From Thalassobaculum_A sp040219615 (lineage in GTDB: Bacteria; Pseudomonadota; Alphaproteobacteria; Thalassobaculales; Thalassobaculaceae), in the NCBI RefSeq assembly GCF_040219615.1, contig NZ_JAVJSE010000023.1, forward strand, positions 28,540 through 92,539: a DNA stretch of 64,000 nucleotides, in the 5' to 3' direction. Below the pieces are notes generated by a model that saw only the letters and a list, made by a program, of their open reading frames with translations, was not told the origin of the DNA and ran no database searches. Each line of letters begins with the position of its first letter. Within the stretch, counting starts at the first letter, position 1. The translations under genes were made by a program, and so were the position numbers. Positions 25,488 through 35,831 of the stretch are shown one piece after another.

Positions 25488-25748
25488 TCAGGACCGGCCG
25501 GACGCCGAAAGCTTTTCCGACAGATAGGCGATGCTGCCCTCGAGGCTCGCCACCCTGGGGTAGTCGATCTCCGGGATGTCGACCCCCAGGCTGTCGTGCA
25601 GGGCGATCGCGAAGTTCAGCAGATCCATGGAATCGAAGTCGAACTGGTCGCGGAACGCGATCGCCGGGTCGACCGCCTCGCCCTCCAGGTCCGGGGCCAC
25701 GGAGGTCAGCGCCGCCAGCACCGCCGTCCTGATCTCGTCCTCGGTCAT
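25488..25748 (-). CDS. Acyl carrier protein
   Basis: An 86-residue carrier protein. The phosphopantetheine attachment serine lies in FDFDSMDLLNFAI near residue 40 (DSM motif). Its ATG overlaps the E2 stop by four bases, and it ends the operon. Since it is encoded with a dehydrogenase E1/E2 and an acyl-CoA synthetase, not with fatty-acid synthesis genes, it is probably specialised to receive an acyl group made by these enzymes. That is inference. Confidence 0.85.
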   Translation of the reverse strand: MTEDEIRTAVLAALTSVAPDLEGEAVDPAIAFRDQFDFDSMDLLNFAIALHDSLGVDIPEIDYPRVASLEGSIAYLSEKLSASGRS

Positions 25749-26935
25749 GCCAGCGTCTCCGGATCCTGAAGCCGCCGGTCGAGGGCCCGCAGGAACAGCG
25801 CCCCGCGGTGGCCGTCGCTGACCCGGTGGTCGGCGGCCAGGCTGGCGGTGATCACCCGACGCGATTCGATCCGCCCGTCCACCGACCAGGGCCGCTCGAC
25901 GACGCTGCCGAAGCCGACGATCGCGACCTGCGGCGGGTAGATCACCGGGAACACCGCCTCGACCCCGTTCTCGCCCAGGCTGGTCACCGTCACGGTCGGG
26001 TCCGACAGCTCCGACGCCCGCAGCCGGCCGCCCCGGGCGCGCTGCACCAGGTCGCGGAGCGCCTGCATGACGGCCCCGAGATCCTTGCCGTCGGTGTCGT
26101 GGATCGCCGGCGCCACCAGCCCACCGCGCCGGAGCGCGATCGCCGCGCCGACATGGATGCCCGGGCCCGGCACGAAGCCGTCGTCGCGCCAGAAGCCGTT
26201 GAGCTCCGGGACCTCGCCCAGGGCCAGGGCGGTCGCCTTGACCAGCAGCGCGCCGTACAGCAGCCGGCCGGCGACCGGCAGCCGTCGGTTCTCGGCCTCC
26301 AGCCAGTCCAGCGCCTGGGTGAGATCGATGGTGGTCGACAGGTAGTAGTGCGGGATCTCGCGTTTGGAGCGGGCCATGGCGGCGGCGATCGCGCGCCGCA
26401 TCGCCGCCGACGCGTCCGGCGGCGTGGCAGCCCGGGTCGCCGAGGCCGCTGTCGCCGGAGCCGCGGCGGCGGCGCGCTCGACATCCTCCAGGGAGACGGC
26501 GCCGCCGGGGCCGGTGCCCGCCAGCGTCTCCGGGTCGATCCCCAGTTGCCCGGCCCGGCGGCGCGCCACCGGCGACACCCGGACCCGGGTCGGTGCCGGG
26601 CCGGCCGGTTTCGCAGCGGCCGGTTTCGGCGCTTTCGGCTTCGGCTTCGGTTTCGCCTCCGGGGCCTCGGGCGCCGGCGCTTCGGGCGCCGCCGGCTCGC
26701 CCGCCCCGCGGATATGCGCGATCACCGTGCCGACCGGCACCTCGGTGCCCGGCTCGACCACCAGCCGGTCGACCACCCCGGCCTCGAAGGTCTCGATCTC
26801 GATCGCGCCCTTCTGGGTCTCGACCACGGCGACGATGTCGCCGCGCGAGACCGTGTCGCCCGGCGCGACCAGCCACTCGACCAGGGTCCCGGCCTCCATG
26901 TCGGAGCCGAGCGACGGCATGCGGAACTCAGTCAT
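25745..26935 (-). CDS. Dihydrolipoamide acyltransferase (E2) of a 2-oxoacid dehydrogenase
   Basis: A 396-residue E2. The lipoyl domain is residues 1-75, with the lipoyl lysine in VETQKGAIEIETF. It is followed by an alanine/proline linker, a peripheral-subunit binding domain (SPVARRRAGQLGIDPETL) and the catalytic domain with DHRVSDGHRG near the C-terminus. There is one lipoyl domain. It overlaps the E1beta gene by 8 bases and the ACP gene by 4. No E3 gene is nearby, so E3 must be shared. Confidence 0.92.
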   Translation of the reverse strand: MTEFRMPSLGSDMEAGTLVEWLVAPGDTVSRGDIVAVVETQKGAIEIETFEAGVVDRLVVEPGTEVPVGTVIAHIRGAGEPAAPEAPAPEAPEAKPKPKPKAPKPAAAKPAGPAPTRVRVSPVARRRAGQLGIDPETLAGTGPGGAVSLEDVERAAAAAPATAASATRAATPPDASAAMRRAIAAAMARSKREIPHYYLSTTIDLTQALDWLEAENRRLPVAGRLLYGALLVKATALALGEVPELNGFWRDDGFVPGPGIHVGAAIALRRGGLVAPAIHDTDGKDLGAVMQALRDLVQRARGGRLRASELSDPTVTVTSLGENGVEAVFPVIYPPQVAIVGFGSVVERPWSVDGRIESRRVITASLAADHRVSDGHRGALFLRALDRRLQDPETLA

Positions 26936-27938
26936 GGCTGCCCATCAGGTGCTCGACGGCCCGGATGATCTTGTCGGTCTGCGGCAGTGCCGCCGCCTCC
27001 AGGTGCCGGGCGTAGGGGATCGGCACCTCCTCGCTGCACACCCGGGCGACCGGCGCGTCGAGGTCGTAGAACGCCTGCTCCATGATGCGCGCCATCACCT
27101 CGGCGGCGATGCCGACGCTGCGCCAGCCCTCGTCGACGATCACCGCCCGGCGGGTCCGGCGGACCGAGTCCAGGATGGTCGCATCGTCGAGCGGCCGCAG
27201 CGTGCGCAGGTCGACCACCTCGGCCTCGATGCCCTGGCCGGCCAGGCTCTCGGCCGCCGTCAGGGTCTTGCCGAGGCTGCCGCCATAGGTGATCAGGCTG
27301 ACGTCGGAGCCGGGTCGCCGGATCGCAGCGCGGTCGATGTCGACGGCGCCGGCATCCGCCGGGATCTCGCCCTTCTCGTTGTACAGCAGCGCGTTCTCGA
27401 AGATCAGCACCGGATCGGGACAGGCCAGCGCCGAGGCCAGCATGCCGCGGGCGTCCGCGATGGTCGCCGGCGTCACCACCCGGATGCCGGGGATGTGGGC
27501 GTACCAGCCCTCCAGGCTGTGCGAATGCTGGGCGGCCAGCTGCTTGCCGCCGCCGGTCGCCATCCGGATCACCAGCGGGATGCTGAACTGGCCGCCGGAC
27601 ATGTGGCGGATGGTGGCGGCGTTGTTCACGATCTGGTCGATCGCCAGCAGGCTGAAGTTGACCGTCATGACCTCGACGATCGGCCGCATGCCGCCGAGCG
27701 CCGCGCCGATGCCGGCACCGACGAACACCGATTCCGACAGCGGCGTGTCGCGGATCCGCTCGGGCCCGAAATCCGCCAGCAGGCCGGTGCTGACCGCGTA
27801 GCAGCCGCCGTAGCGGCCGACATCCTCGCCCATCAGGAACACCCGCGGGTCCGCCTCCAGCGCCTCGCGCAGCGCCGCCCGCACCGCCTCGCGGTAGGTC
27901 AGCGCGATGGTGCCGCCTCCGGCAGCGTGTGCCGTCAT
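26928..27938 (-). CDS. 2-oxoacid dehydrogenase E1 component, beta subunit
   Basis: A 336-residue E1beta, of the pyruvate/acetoin/branched-chain type. Landmarks are FLMGEDVGRYGG, the LSESVFVGAGIGAA segment, RPIVEVMTVNFSLLAIDQI and a C-terminal transketolase domain (VVDLRTLRPLDDATI). Together with E1alpha it decarboxylates a 2-oxoacid with thiamine diphosphate. It has 4-base overlap with E1alpha. The substrate is not fixed by sequence. Confidence 0.92.
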   Translation of the reverse strand: MTAHAAGGGTIALTYREAVRAALREALEADPRVFLMGEDVGRYGGCYAVSTGLLADFGPERIRDTPLSESVFVGAGIGAALGGMRPIVEVMTVNFSLLAIDQIVNNAATIRHMSGGQFSIPLVIRMATGGGKQLAAQHSHSLEGWYAHIPGIRVVTPATIADARGMLASALACPDPVLIFENALLYNEKGEIPADAGAVDIDRAAIRRPGSDVSLITYGGSLGKTLTAAESLAGQGIEAEVVDLRTLRPLDDATILDSVRRTRRAVIVDEGWRSVGIAAEVMARIMEQAFYDLDAPVARVCSEEVPIPYARHLEAAALPQTDKIIRAVEHLMGSHD

Positions 27939-28929
27939 GCCGCGTCCTCCTCGGTGTAGACGTCGCGGGTCAGGTCGCCGACCGGCTCCCAGTCGCTCGC
28001 CTCGGCGAACGCCACCGCCTCGTCGACCTCGCGCTCGACCTCGGCTTCGATGCTGGCGAGCGCCGCGTCGTCCAGCAGCCCGGCGTCGCGGAGGTGTCCG
28101 CTGAAGGTCACGATCGGCCCGCGCCGCTTCCAGGCCTCGATCTCGTCCTTGTCGCGGTACAGCTCGGGGTCGAACATCGAGTGCGGGCGGAACCGGTAGG
28201 TCCGCAGTTCCAGGAAATACGGGCCCTTGCCGGCGCGGATCGCATCCGAGGCCCGCCGCGCCGCCGCCTCGACCGCCAGCACGTCCATGCCGTCGACTGC
28301 CTCGGAGGCGACCCCGTAGCCGGCCGCCTTCTCGTGGATGTCGGTGTTGGACTCCGAGAGCTGCAGCGCCGTGCCCATGGCGTAGAGGTTGTTCTCGCAC
28401 AGGAACAGCACCGGCAGCCTCCAGAGTGCGGCCAGGTTCATGGACTCGTGGAACTCGCCCTCGGCGACCGCGCCCTCGCCGAAGAAGCAGGCGGTGACAT
28501 TCGCTTTCTCCTGCATCCTGTCGGCGAGCCCGAGCCCGACCGCCAGCGGCAGGCCGCCGCCGACGATGGCATTGCCGCCGTAGAACCGCGTGGCCGCGTC
28601 GAACAGGTGCATGGAGCCGCCGCGCCCGCGGCTGCAGCCGCCGACCTTGCCGTACATCTCGGCCATCACCGCACCGGCGGACATGCCGCGGGCGAGCGCG
28701 TGGCCGTGTTCGCGATAGGTGGCGACGATCGCGTCCTGCGGGGTCAGCGCCTGCATGACGCCGACCGGAATCGCCTCCTCGCCGATGCACAGATGCAGGA
28801 AGCCGCGGATCTTCATGGCGCTGTACAGCTCGGCGCATTTCTCCTCGAACCGGCGGATCCGGATCATGCCGCGGAGCAGGTCGAGGGCGTGCGCCCGGTC
28901 CGGCATCGCCGGGCCTTTCTCGCTTTGGG

Positions 28930-28933
<4 letters not shown>
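27935..28933 (-). CDS. 2-oxoacid dehydrogenase E1 component, alpha subunit
   Basis: A 332-residue thiamine-diphosphate subunit. The start of the fold is IRRFEEKCAELYS, the TPP motif region is FFGEGAVAEGEFHESMNLA followed by FLCENN, and the phosphorylation-loop-like RPHSMFDPELYR is near residue 263. Overlaps the synthetase gene and E1beta by four bases each. Pyruvate or a similar acid is the likely substrate. Confidence 0.92.
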
Positions 28934-30687
<1,754 letters not shown>

Positions 30688-30758
30688 GGGCTACCCACGC
30701 CTCCTTCGGTCGTGGTCCGGGACATGAGCCAGCCTCGGACGAACCGACCGTCTGCGCC

Positions 30759-30772
30759 TTGATGTCGATCAA
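30759..30772. promoter_or_regulatory. FNR/FixK-type binding site in the divergent promoter
   Basis: TTGATgtcgATCAA is an exact match to the FNR/FixK-family consensus TTGAT-N4-ATCAA, extended by CC/GG on both sides. It lies 72 bases upstream of the synthetase ATG and 104 upstream of the MaoC-like gene, so it could control either or both. It suggests oxygen-dependent regulation; no regulator is encoded in the window. Confidence 0.7.
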
Positions 30773-30875
30773 GGGGCGTGTTGGATCGCGCAGCCAGACC
30801 CGCCTATCATCGACGCCAGCAGCCGAATCCGGCGAGACATCGCCGCCAGGAACGGGATCGAGGGAAGGAAAACGC

Positions 30876-31331
30876 ATGGAAACCGTCGGGCTTGGCCTGT
30901 TCTACGAGGACCTGCCGATCGGCCGGGAGTTCCGGACCATCGGCCGGACCGTCACCGAGGCCGACATCGTGAACTTCATCAACTGCACCGGCATGACCGA
31001 GGTGCTGTTCATCGACATGGAGTTCCTGGCCAACGACTCCGACATCAAGGGCCGGGTGGCGCCGGCGGCGCTGGCCTATACCTTCGCCGAGGGCCTGCTG
31101 ATCCAGGCGACCATGCAGCACACCGGCTATGCCTTCCTGAACATGGAGCTGGACGTGAAGGCGCCGGTGTTCGCCGGCGACACCATCCACGCCGAGTGCG
31201 AGGTGATCGAGGCGCGCCGCACCAGCAAGCCTGGCCGCGGCCTGGTGCGGACCCGCAACAAGGTGGTCAAGCAGGACGGCACGGTCGCCCTGGTCTACAC
31301 CCCGCTGCGCCTGATCAAGTGCCGGGGCTGA
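30876..31331 (+). CDS. MaoC-like hot-dog domain protein without the usual catalytic dyad
   Basis: A 151-residue single hot-dog domain. In active R-hydratases the overhanging segment reads roughly TGDxNPLHxD with catalytic Asp and His. Here the segment is FINCTGMTEVLFIDMEFL, with Met and Phe at those places. So hydratase activity is doubtful; it may bind acyl thioesters or act by another chemistry. A strong GGAAGGA ribosome site precedes ATG at 30876. It is divergent from the synthetase-dehydrogenase-ACP operon and shares its control region. Confidence 0.8.
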   Translation: METVGLGLFYEDLPIGREFRTIGRTVTEADIVNFINCTGMTEVLFIDMEFLANDSDIKGRVAPAALAYTFAEGLLIQATMQHTGYAFLNMELDVKAPVFAGDTIHAECEVIEARRTSKPGRGLVRTRNKVVKQDGTVALVYTPLRLIKCRG

Positions 31332-31366
31332 TCACGTGCCGGGAAGCCGAGGCCGGGTGACGGCGG

Positions 31367-31777
31367 TCACTGGTTGCCGTCGCCGGGCCAGCCGCCGTAG
31401 CCGATGTCGCGGCGGGCGCCCATCAGCGACACCGTGAAGCCGGCGATCACGTCGATCAGGGTCATCAGGAACAGCAGCAGGAAGTCGCTGGTACCGAGCC
31501 CCGGCAGCAGCAGGAAGCCGAGCAGCGCCGCCACGCAGACCAGCATGCTGAGCGCGTGGTCGAGGGCGGCGCCGACACTGGTGCGGGTCGCCTTCAGGAT
31601 CTCCACGAACAGCAGGACCAGACCGACCGCGACGATCACGTCGCCGAGGTTGAAGCTCCAGACCGCGCCGGACGGCAGGGTCAGGTCGACGATCCCCGCC
31701 GTCAGCATCGCCGGGGAAATGAACGCCGCCAGCGCGTAGGCCGCAAGGGCGAACGCCAGCAGGGGAATCAGCCGCAT
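31367..31777 (-). CDS. Small membrane protein of unknown function
   Basis: A 136-residue protein with about four transmembrane segments, beginning LIPLLAFALAAYALAAF and including IVAVGLVLLFVEIL, a cysteine-containing helix and LLLFLMTLIDVIAGF. The C-terminal tail is short and Gly-rich (GYGGWPGDGNQ). Family not recognised with certainty. It stands alone between convergent and divergent neighbours. Confidence 0.7.
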   Translation of the reverse strand: MRLIPLLAFALAAYALAAFISPAMLTAGIVDLTLPSGAVWSFNLGDVIVAVGLVLLFVEILKATRTSVGAALDHALSMLVCVAALLGFLLLPGLGTSDFLLLFLMTLIDVIAGFTVSLMGARRDIGYGGWPGDGNQ

Positions 31778-31927
31778 CGCGGGCCCTCCGTCGTCAGGAC
31801 ACGTACCCGGCGCCTGGCCGGGGCTCCGGTCCACTATGTCGGGGCCGTCCGGCAGAAACCAGTCCCCGGTCGGGCGGCGCTCGGCTACGCTCGCCGCTGA
31901 CGGGAAACGGGACGGGCGCGCCGGGCA

Positions 31928-33115
31928 ATGCCGAACTTCGCGAAGATCCACAACGCCGAGGACCTGCGCCGCGCCGCGGCCGCCTACCTGCCGGCCCCGA
32001 TCCTCGACTTCATCGACGGCGGCGCCGAGGACGAGACCTCGGTGCGCAACAACCGCGCGGTGTTCGAGCGCGTGCGCTTCCGCCCGCGCACCCTGGTCGA
32101 CGTCGAGACCCGCAGCATCGCCGCCACCCTGCTCGGCAAGCCGGCCGCCGCCCCGATCGGCATCGCGCCGATGGGTGGCCTTTCGAACTTCGCGCCCGCC
32201 GCCGAGCTGGCGATGGCGCGGGCCTGCGAGGCCGCCGGCATCCCCTACTGCCTCAGCACCGCCGCCGGCATCTCGATCGAGGACCTGCGCCGCGCGGTGC
32301 CGGGCGCGCGGCTGTGGTACCAGCTCTACGTGTTCCAGGACGACGCCGTGAACGACGGCATCGTGCGGCGCGCCCAGGACGCCGGCTACGACGCGATGAT
32401 CGTCACCACCGACACCCATATGGGGCCGAAGCGCGAGCGCGACCGCCGCAACGGCTTCGCGCTGACCCTGGAGCGGTCGCCGCGCAACGTCGCCCGGGTG
32501 CTGGCCCGGCCGCGCTGGGTGTGGGACGTGCTGATCCGCGCCGGGCTGCCCGGGATGCCAAACCTGGCGGCGCACGCCCCGGAGGCGACCGGTAACCTGG
32601 CCGCGACGAAGTACTTCATCGCCAACCGCCGCCGCGCCTTCGACGTCGCGCAGCTGCGCGCGCTGCGCCGGGTCTGGAAGGGCAAGCTGCTGGTCAAGGG
32701 CGTGCTGCGCGCCGACGAGGCGGTGCAGGTGCTGGAGGCCGGCGCCGACGGCATCGTCATGTCGAACCACGGCGGCCGCAACCTGGACGGCGCCGCCGCC
32801 CCGCTGCAGATGCTGCCCGAGGTGGCCGACGCGGTCGGCGGCCGGATGCACGTGCTGATCGACAGCGGTTTCCGGCGCGGCACCGACATCGTCAAGGCGC
32901 TGGCGCTCGGGGCCGAGGGCGTGCTGCTGGGCCGGCCGGCCGCCTACGCGGTCGCCGCCGGCGGCGAGGCCGGGGTGGCGCATCTGATCGGCCTGACCAA
33001 GGACGAGATCGACCGCACGCTGGGCTATCTCGGCTGCACTACGGTCGACCAGCTCGGCCGCGACCACGTGCTGCTCGACCACGCATCGCCCGGCCGCAAC
33101 GAGCCGGGGCTGTGA
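31928..33115 (+). CDS. FMN-dependent alpha-hydroxy-acid oxidase/dehydrogenase (L-lactate dehydrogenase type)
   Basis: A 395-residue TIM-barrel flavoprotein. FMN- and substrate-binding landmarks are IGIAPMGGLSNFAP, WYQLYVFQD and the catalytic His in MSNHGGRNLDG near residue 280, then IDSGFRRGTDIVKAL for FMN phosphate. It is like LldD and would oxidise an L-2-hydroxyacid to the 2-oxoacid. The start ATG has no strong ribosome site. It is followed after 13 bases by a phosphodiesterase gene. Confidence 0.9.
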   Translation: MPNFAKIHNAEDLRRAAAAYLPAPILDFIDGGAEDETSVRNNRAVFERVRFRPRTLVDVETRSIAATLLGKPAAAPIGIAPMGGLSNFAPAAELAMARACEAAGIPYCLSTAAGISIEDLRRAVPGARLWYQLYVFQDDAVNDGIVRRAQDAGYDAMIVTTDTHMGPKRERDRRNGFALTLERSPRNVARVLARPRWVWDVLIRAGLPGMPNLAAHAPEATGNLAATKYFIANRRRAFDVAQLRALRRVWKGKLLVKGVLRADEAVQVLEAGADGIVMSNHGGRNLDGAAAPLQMLPEVADAVGGRMHVLIDSGFRRGTDIVKALALGAEGVLLGRPAAYAVAAGGEAGVAHLIGLTKDEIDRTLGYLGCTTVDQLGRDHVLLDHASPGRNEPGL

Positions 33116-33128
33116 CCCCTCCGCCGAC

Positions 33129-33596
33129 ATGCTGATCGGCGTCATCTCCGATACCCACGGCCTGCTGCGCCCGGAGGCGGTGCAGCGGCTGGCCGGCGTC
33201 GACCACATCGTCCATGCCGGCGACATCGGCCGGCCGGAGATCGTCGACGGGTTGGCCCGGATCGCGCCGGTCACCGCGATCCGCGGCAACGTCGACCACG
33301 GCGGCTGGGCCGCGGCCTACCCGGAGACCCGGACCGTCGACCTCGGCGGGCGCCGGATCTACCTGCTGCACGACCTGAACGCGCTGCGCATCGACCCCGC
33401 CGCCGAGGAAATCGACGCGGTGGTCTCCGGCCACTCGCACCAGCCGCGGATCGCGACCGTCGGCGGCGTGCTGTACCTCAACCCCGGCAGCGCCGGCCCG
33501 CGCCGCTTCAGCCTGCCGGTGACCCTGGCGACCCTGGAACTCTCCGGTGACGGCATGCGGCCGGTGCTTCACGAACTCCCGGTGGGCGCGGGCTGA
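33129..33596 (+). CDS. Metallophosphoesterase, YfcE/MJ0936 family
   Basis: A 155-residue calcineurin-like phosphodiesterase. Metal-binding motifs are IGVISDTHG, HAGDIG, RGNVDH and SGHSHQP, all present. The size is typical of YfcE/MJ0936 proteins, which hydrolyse phosphodiesters in vitro; the physiological substrate is unclear. The 3' end makes a GC-rich stem with the following bases. Confidence 0.9.
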   Translation: MLIGVISDTHGLLRPEAVQRLAGVDHIVHAGDIGRPEIVDGLARIAPVTAIRGNVDHGGWAAAYPETRTVDLGGRRIYLLHDLNALRIDPAAEEIDAVVSGHSHQPRIATVGGVLYLNPGSAGPRRFSLPVTLATLELSGDGMRPVLHELPVGAG

Positions 33597-33609
33597 GCCC
33601 GCGGAACGG

Positions 33610-35124
33610 TCAGGTCCCGCAGAAGGTCTGCCTCACCACCTGGTCGGGGCGCGGCGGCAGGCGGTAGCGGGCGTGCTCCGGACGCTCCTCGAACGGGGTC
33701 GCCAGGGCCTCCAGCAGGGCCTCGAACGGTGCCGGGTCGCCGGCGTCCTCGGCGGCGCGGATCGCCTCCTCGACCAGATGGTTGCGCGGAATCACCGCGG
33801 GGTTGGCAGCGCGCAGGGCGGCGGCACGGCCGGCATCCGGCGTCGCCGCCTCGTCGGCCAGCCGAGCCCGCCAGACCCGCTCCCAGGCGTCGAACGACGT
33901 CGGGTCGACGAACAGATCACGCGGGGCCGGCGCGTCGCCCTCCGGCGGATCGAGCAGGTCGGCGAGGCGCCGGAAGGTCAGGGTGAAGTCGGCCTGGTTG
34001 GCGGCCATCCGGTCGAACAGGTCCTGCAGCAGCGCCAGGTCGCCGTCGCGCGCCTCGAAGAGGCCGAGCTTGGCCCGGAACACCGCCAGCAGCTCGGTGT
34101 CGAACCGGGCCGCGTAGCCGTCGATCGCCGCCTGCGCCGCTTCCAGGGCCTTGTCCGCGTCGTCGTCGATCACCGGCAGCAGGCACTGCGCCAGCTGCAC
34201 CAGGTTCCACTGGGCGATGCCGGGCTGGCTGGCGAAGGCGTAGCGGCCGCCATGGTCGATCGAGCTGAACACCGTCTGCGGGTGATAGCGGTCCATGAAC
34301 GCGCAGGGGCCGTAGTCGATGGTCTCGCCGGCGATCGAGCAGTTGTCGGTGTTCATCACGCCATGGATGAAGCCGACCCCGAGCCAGCGGGCGACCAGCG
34401 CCGCCTGCGCCGCGATCACCGCCTCCAGCAGCGCCAGATAGGGCCGCCCGGCGGTCGCCGCCGCCGGATAATGGCGGGCGATGGCGTGGTCGGCCAGCGC
34501 CCGGATACCGTCCAGGTCCTTGCGGGCAAACAGGAACTGGAAGGTGCCGACCCGGATGTGGCTGCGCGCCACGCGCGTGAGCACCGCACCCGGCAGCGCG
34601 GTCTCGCGGTACACCTTCTCGCCGGTGGTGACGGCGGCCAGCGCCCGGGTCGTGGGGATGCCGAGCCGGTGCATGCCCTCGCTGACGATGTATTCGCGCA
34701 GCACCGGGCCGAGTGCCGCGCGGCCGTCGCCGCCGCGCGAGAACGGGGTGCGGCCGGAGCCCTTGAGCTGGATGTCGCGGCGCACGCCGTCGCGCCCGAC
34801 CACCTCGCCCAGCAGGATCGCCCGGCCGTCGCCGAGCTGCGGCACCCAGCCGCCAAACTGGTGGCCGGCATAGGCCTGGGCCAGCGGCTCCGCACCCTCG
34901 GGTACCCGGTTGCCGGCCAGGATCTCGACCCCCGCCGGCGACGCCAGCGCGTCGGCGTCGAGGCCGAGCTCGGCCGCCAGCGCGCGGTTCACCCGCACCA
35001 GCGCCGGCGCCGACACCGGGGTCGGCGGCATCCGCACGTAGAACCGCTCCGGCAACCGGGCATAGCTGTTGTCGAACGGAATGCCCGAAGCCGGCGCTCG
35101 GGCTTCGGTGGCGAGGTCGGTCAT
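33610..35124 (-). CDS. selO: Protein adenylyltransferase SelO (YdiU family)
   Basis: A 504-residue pseudokinase-fold enzyme that transfers AMP to proteins. Landmarks are FDNSYARLPERFYVR at the N-terminus, AYAGHQFGGWVPQLGDGRA, the RGGDGRAALGPVLRE segment and FIHGVMNTDNCSI with the catalytic-loop residues. Prokaryotic SelO lacks selenocysteine; the C-terminal Cys here (FCGT) fits. Convergent with the phosphodiesterase gene. Confidence 0.95.
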   Translation of the reverse strand: MTDLATEARAPASGIPFDNSYARLPERFYVRMPPTPVSAPALVRVNRALAAELGLDADALASPAGVEILAGNRVPEGAEPLAQAYAGHQFGGWVPQLGDGRAILLGEVVGRDGVRRDIQLKGSGRTPFSRGGDGRAALGPVLREYIVSEGMHRLGIPTTRALAAVTTGEKVYRETALPGAVLTRVARSHIRVGTFQFLFARKDLDGIRALADHAIARHYPAAATAGRPYLALLEAVIAAQAALVARWLGVGFIHGVMNTDNCSIAGETIDYGPCAFMDRYHPQTVFSSIDHGGRYAFASQPGIAQWNLVQLAQCLLPVIDDDADKALEAAQAAIDGYAARFDTELLAVFRAKLGLFEARDGDLALLQDLFDRMAANQADFTLTFRRLADLLDPPEGDAPAPRDLFVDPTSFDAWERVWRARLADEAATPDAGRAAALRAANPAVIPRNHLVEEAIRAAEDAGDPAPFEALLEALATPFEERPEHARYRLPPRPDQVVRQTFCGT

Positions 35125-35311
35125 ATTGGATCTCCCGAATATCCGGACAGATATGGGGCCGGGGCGGAGTGTCGCAACGGCGGCGGGGCTCGCCGCCCGA
35201 TCCGGCCGGCCGGCGGGACAGCCCCGGCGGAAAATGCTCTAGTCTCAGCGGTGCCGGCTCGTTCGAGCTTAGTCCGGACGGGCCTGCGAGGCCGGCAGTC
35301 AGGGAGTCGCA

Positions 35312-35815
35312 ATGACAAGCTCCTTCCCGCAGGAGCCGTGGGTCAAGATTCTTCCGACCGATGCGTTCGACAACGCTCGACTGGCGGAAATCCTCGAGCT
35401 CTGGCACCTCAAGCGGGGCGACCGCCTGATGCCGTCGCGACGGGACTTCGACCCGCTCGAGATGAAGCGGGATCTCGGGTGGATCGTCCTGGTCGATGTC
35501 GAGAGCAATCCGACGCGGTTCCGGTACCGCCTGATCGGCACCAGCATTACCCAGCTCGTGGGGCGGGACGCGACCGGCGCCTATCTCGACGACCTGTACC
35601 AGGGATCGGTCGAGACGATCGCGACCATGTCGTTTCGCAAGCTGCTGACGACCAGGACGCCGAACCGGATCCTCGGAACCATGCATCACGCCAAGAAGGG
35701 GCATCTGAACTTCGAGGCCATCGACCTTCCGCTCTCGTCCGACGGCGAGACCGTCGACATGATCATGGTGCGGTCGGTCTTTGAGCCCTGGCGCCGGTCA
35801 GAAGGCTCGGTCTAG
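35312..35815 (+). CDS. Stand-alone PAS domain protein (PAS_5 type), paralog
   Basis: A 167-residue protein with the same order as the gene at 874: RLAEILELWHLKRGDRLMPS, WIVLVDVESNPTRFRYRLIGT, a TGAYLDDLY segment and LPLSSDGETVDMIMV. AGGGAG lies five bases before ATG. It has no output domain. The paralog suggests a family of small sensors in this genome. Partner and ligand unknown. Confidence 0.82.
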   Translation: MTSSFPQEPWVKILPTDAFDNARLAEILELWHLKRGDRLMPSRRDFDPLEMKRDLGWIVLVDVESNPTRFRYRLIGTSITQLVGRDATGAYLDDLYQGSVETIATMSFRKLLTTRTPNRILGTMHHAKKGHLNFEAIDLPLSSDGETVDMIMVRSVFEPWRRSEGSV

Positions 35816-35831
35816 CCGGTCCGGGCGCCGC

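Noticed and set aside
33587..33603. GC-rich stem CGCGGGCTgAGCCCGCG as a terminator
   Set aside because: No T-run follows on either strand, the loop is one base, and it overlaps a stop codon.
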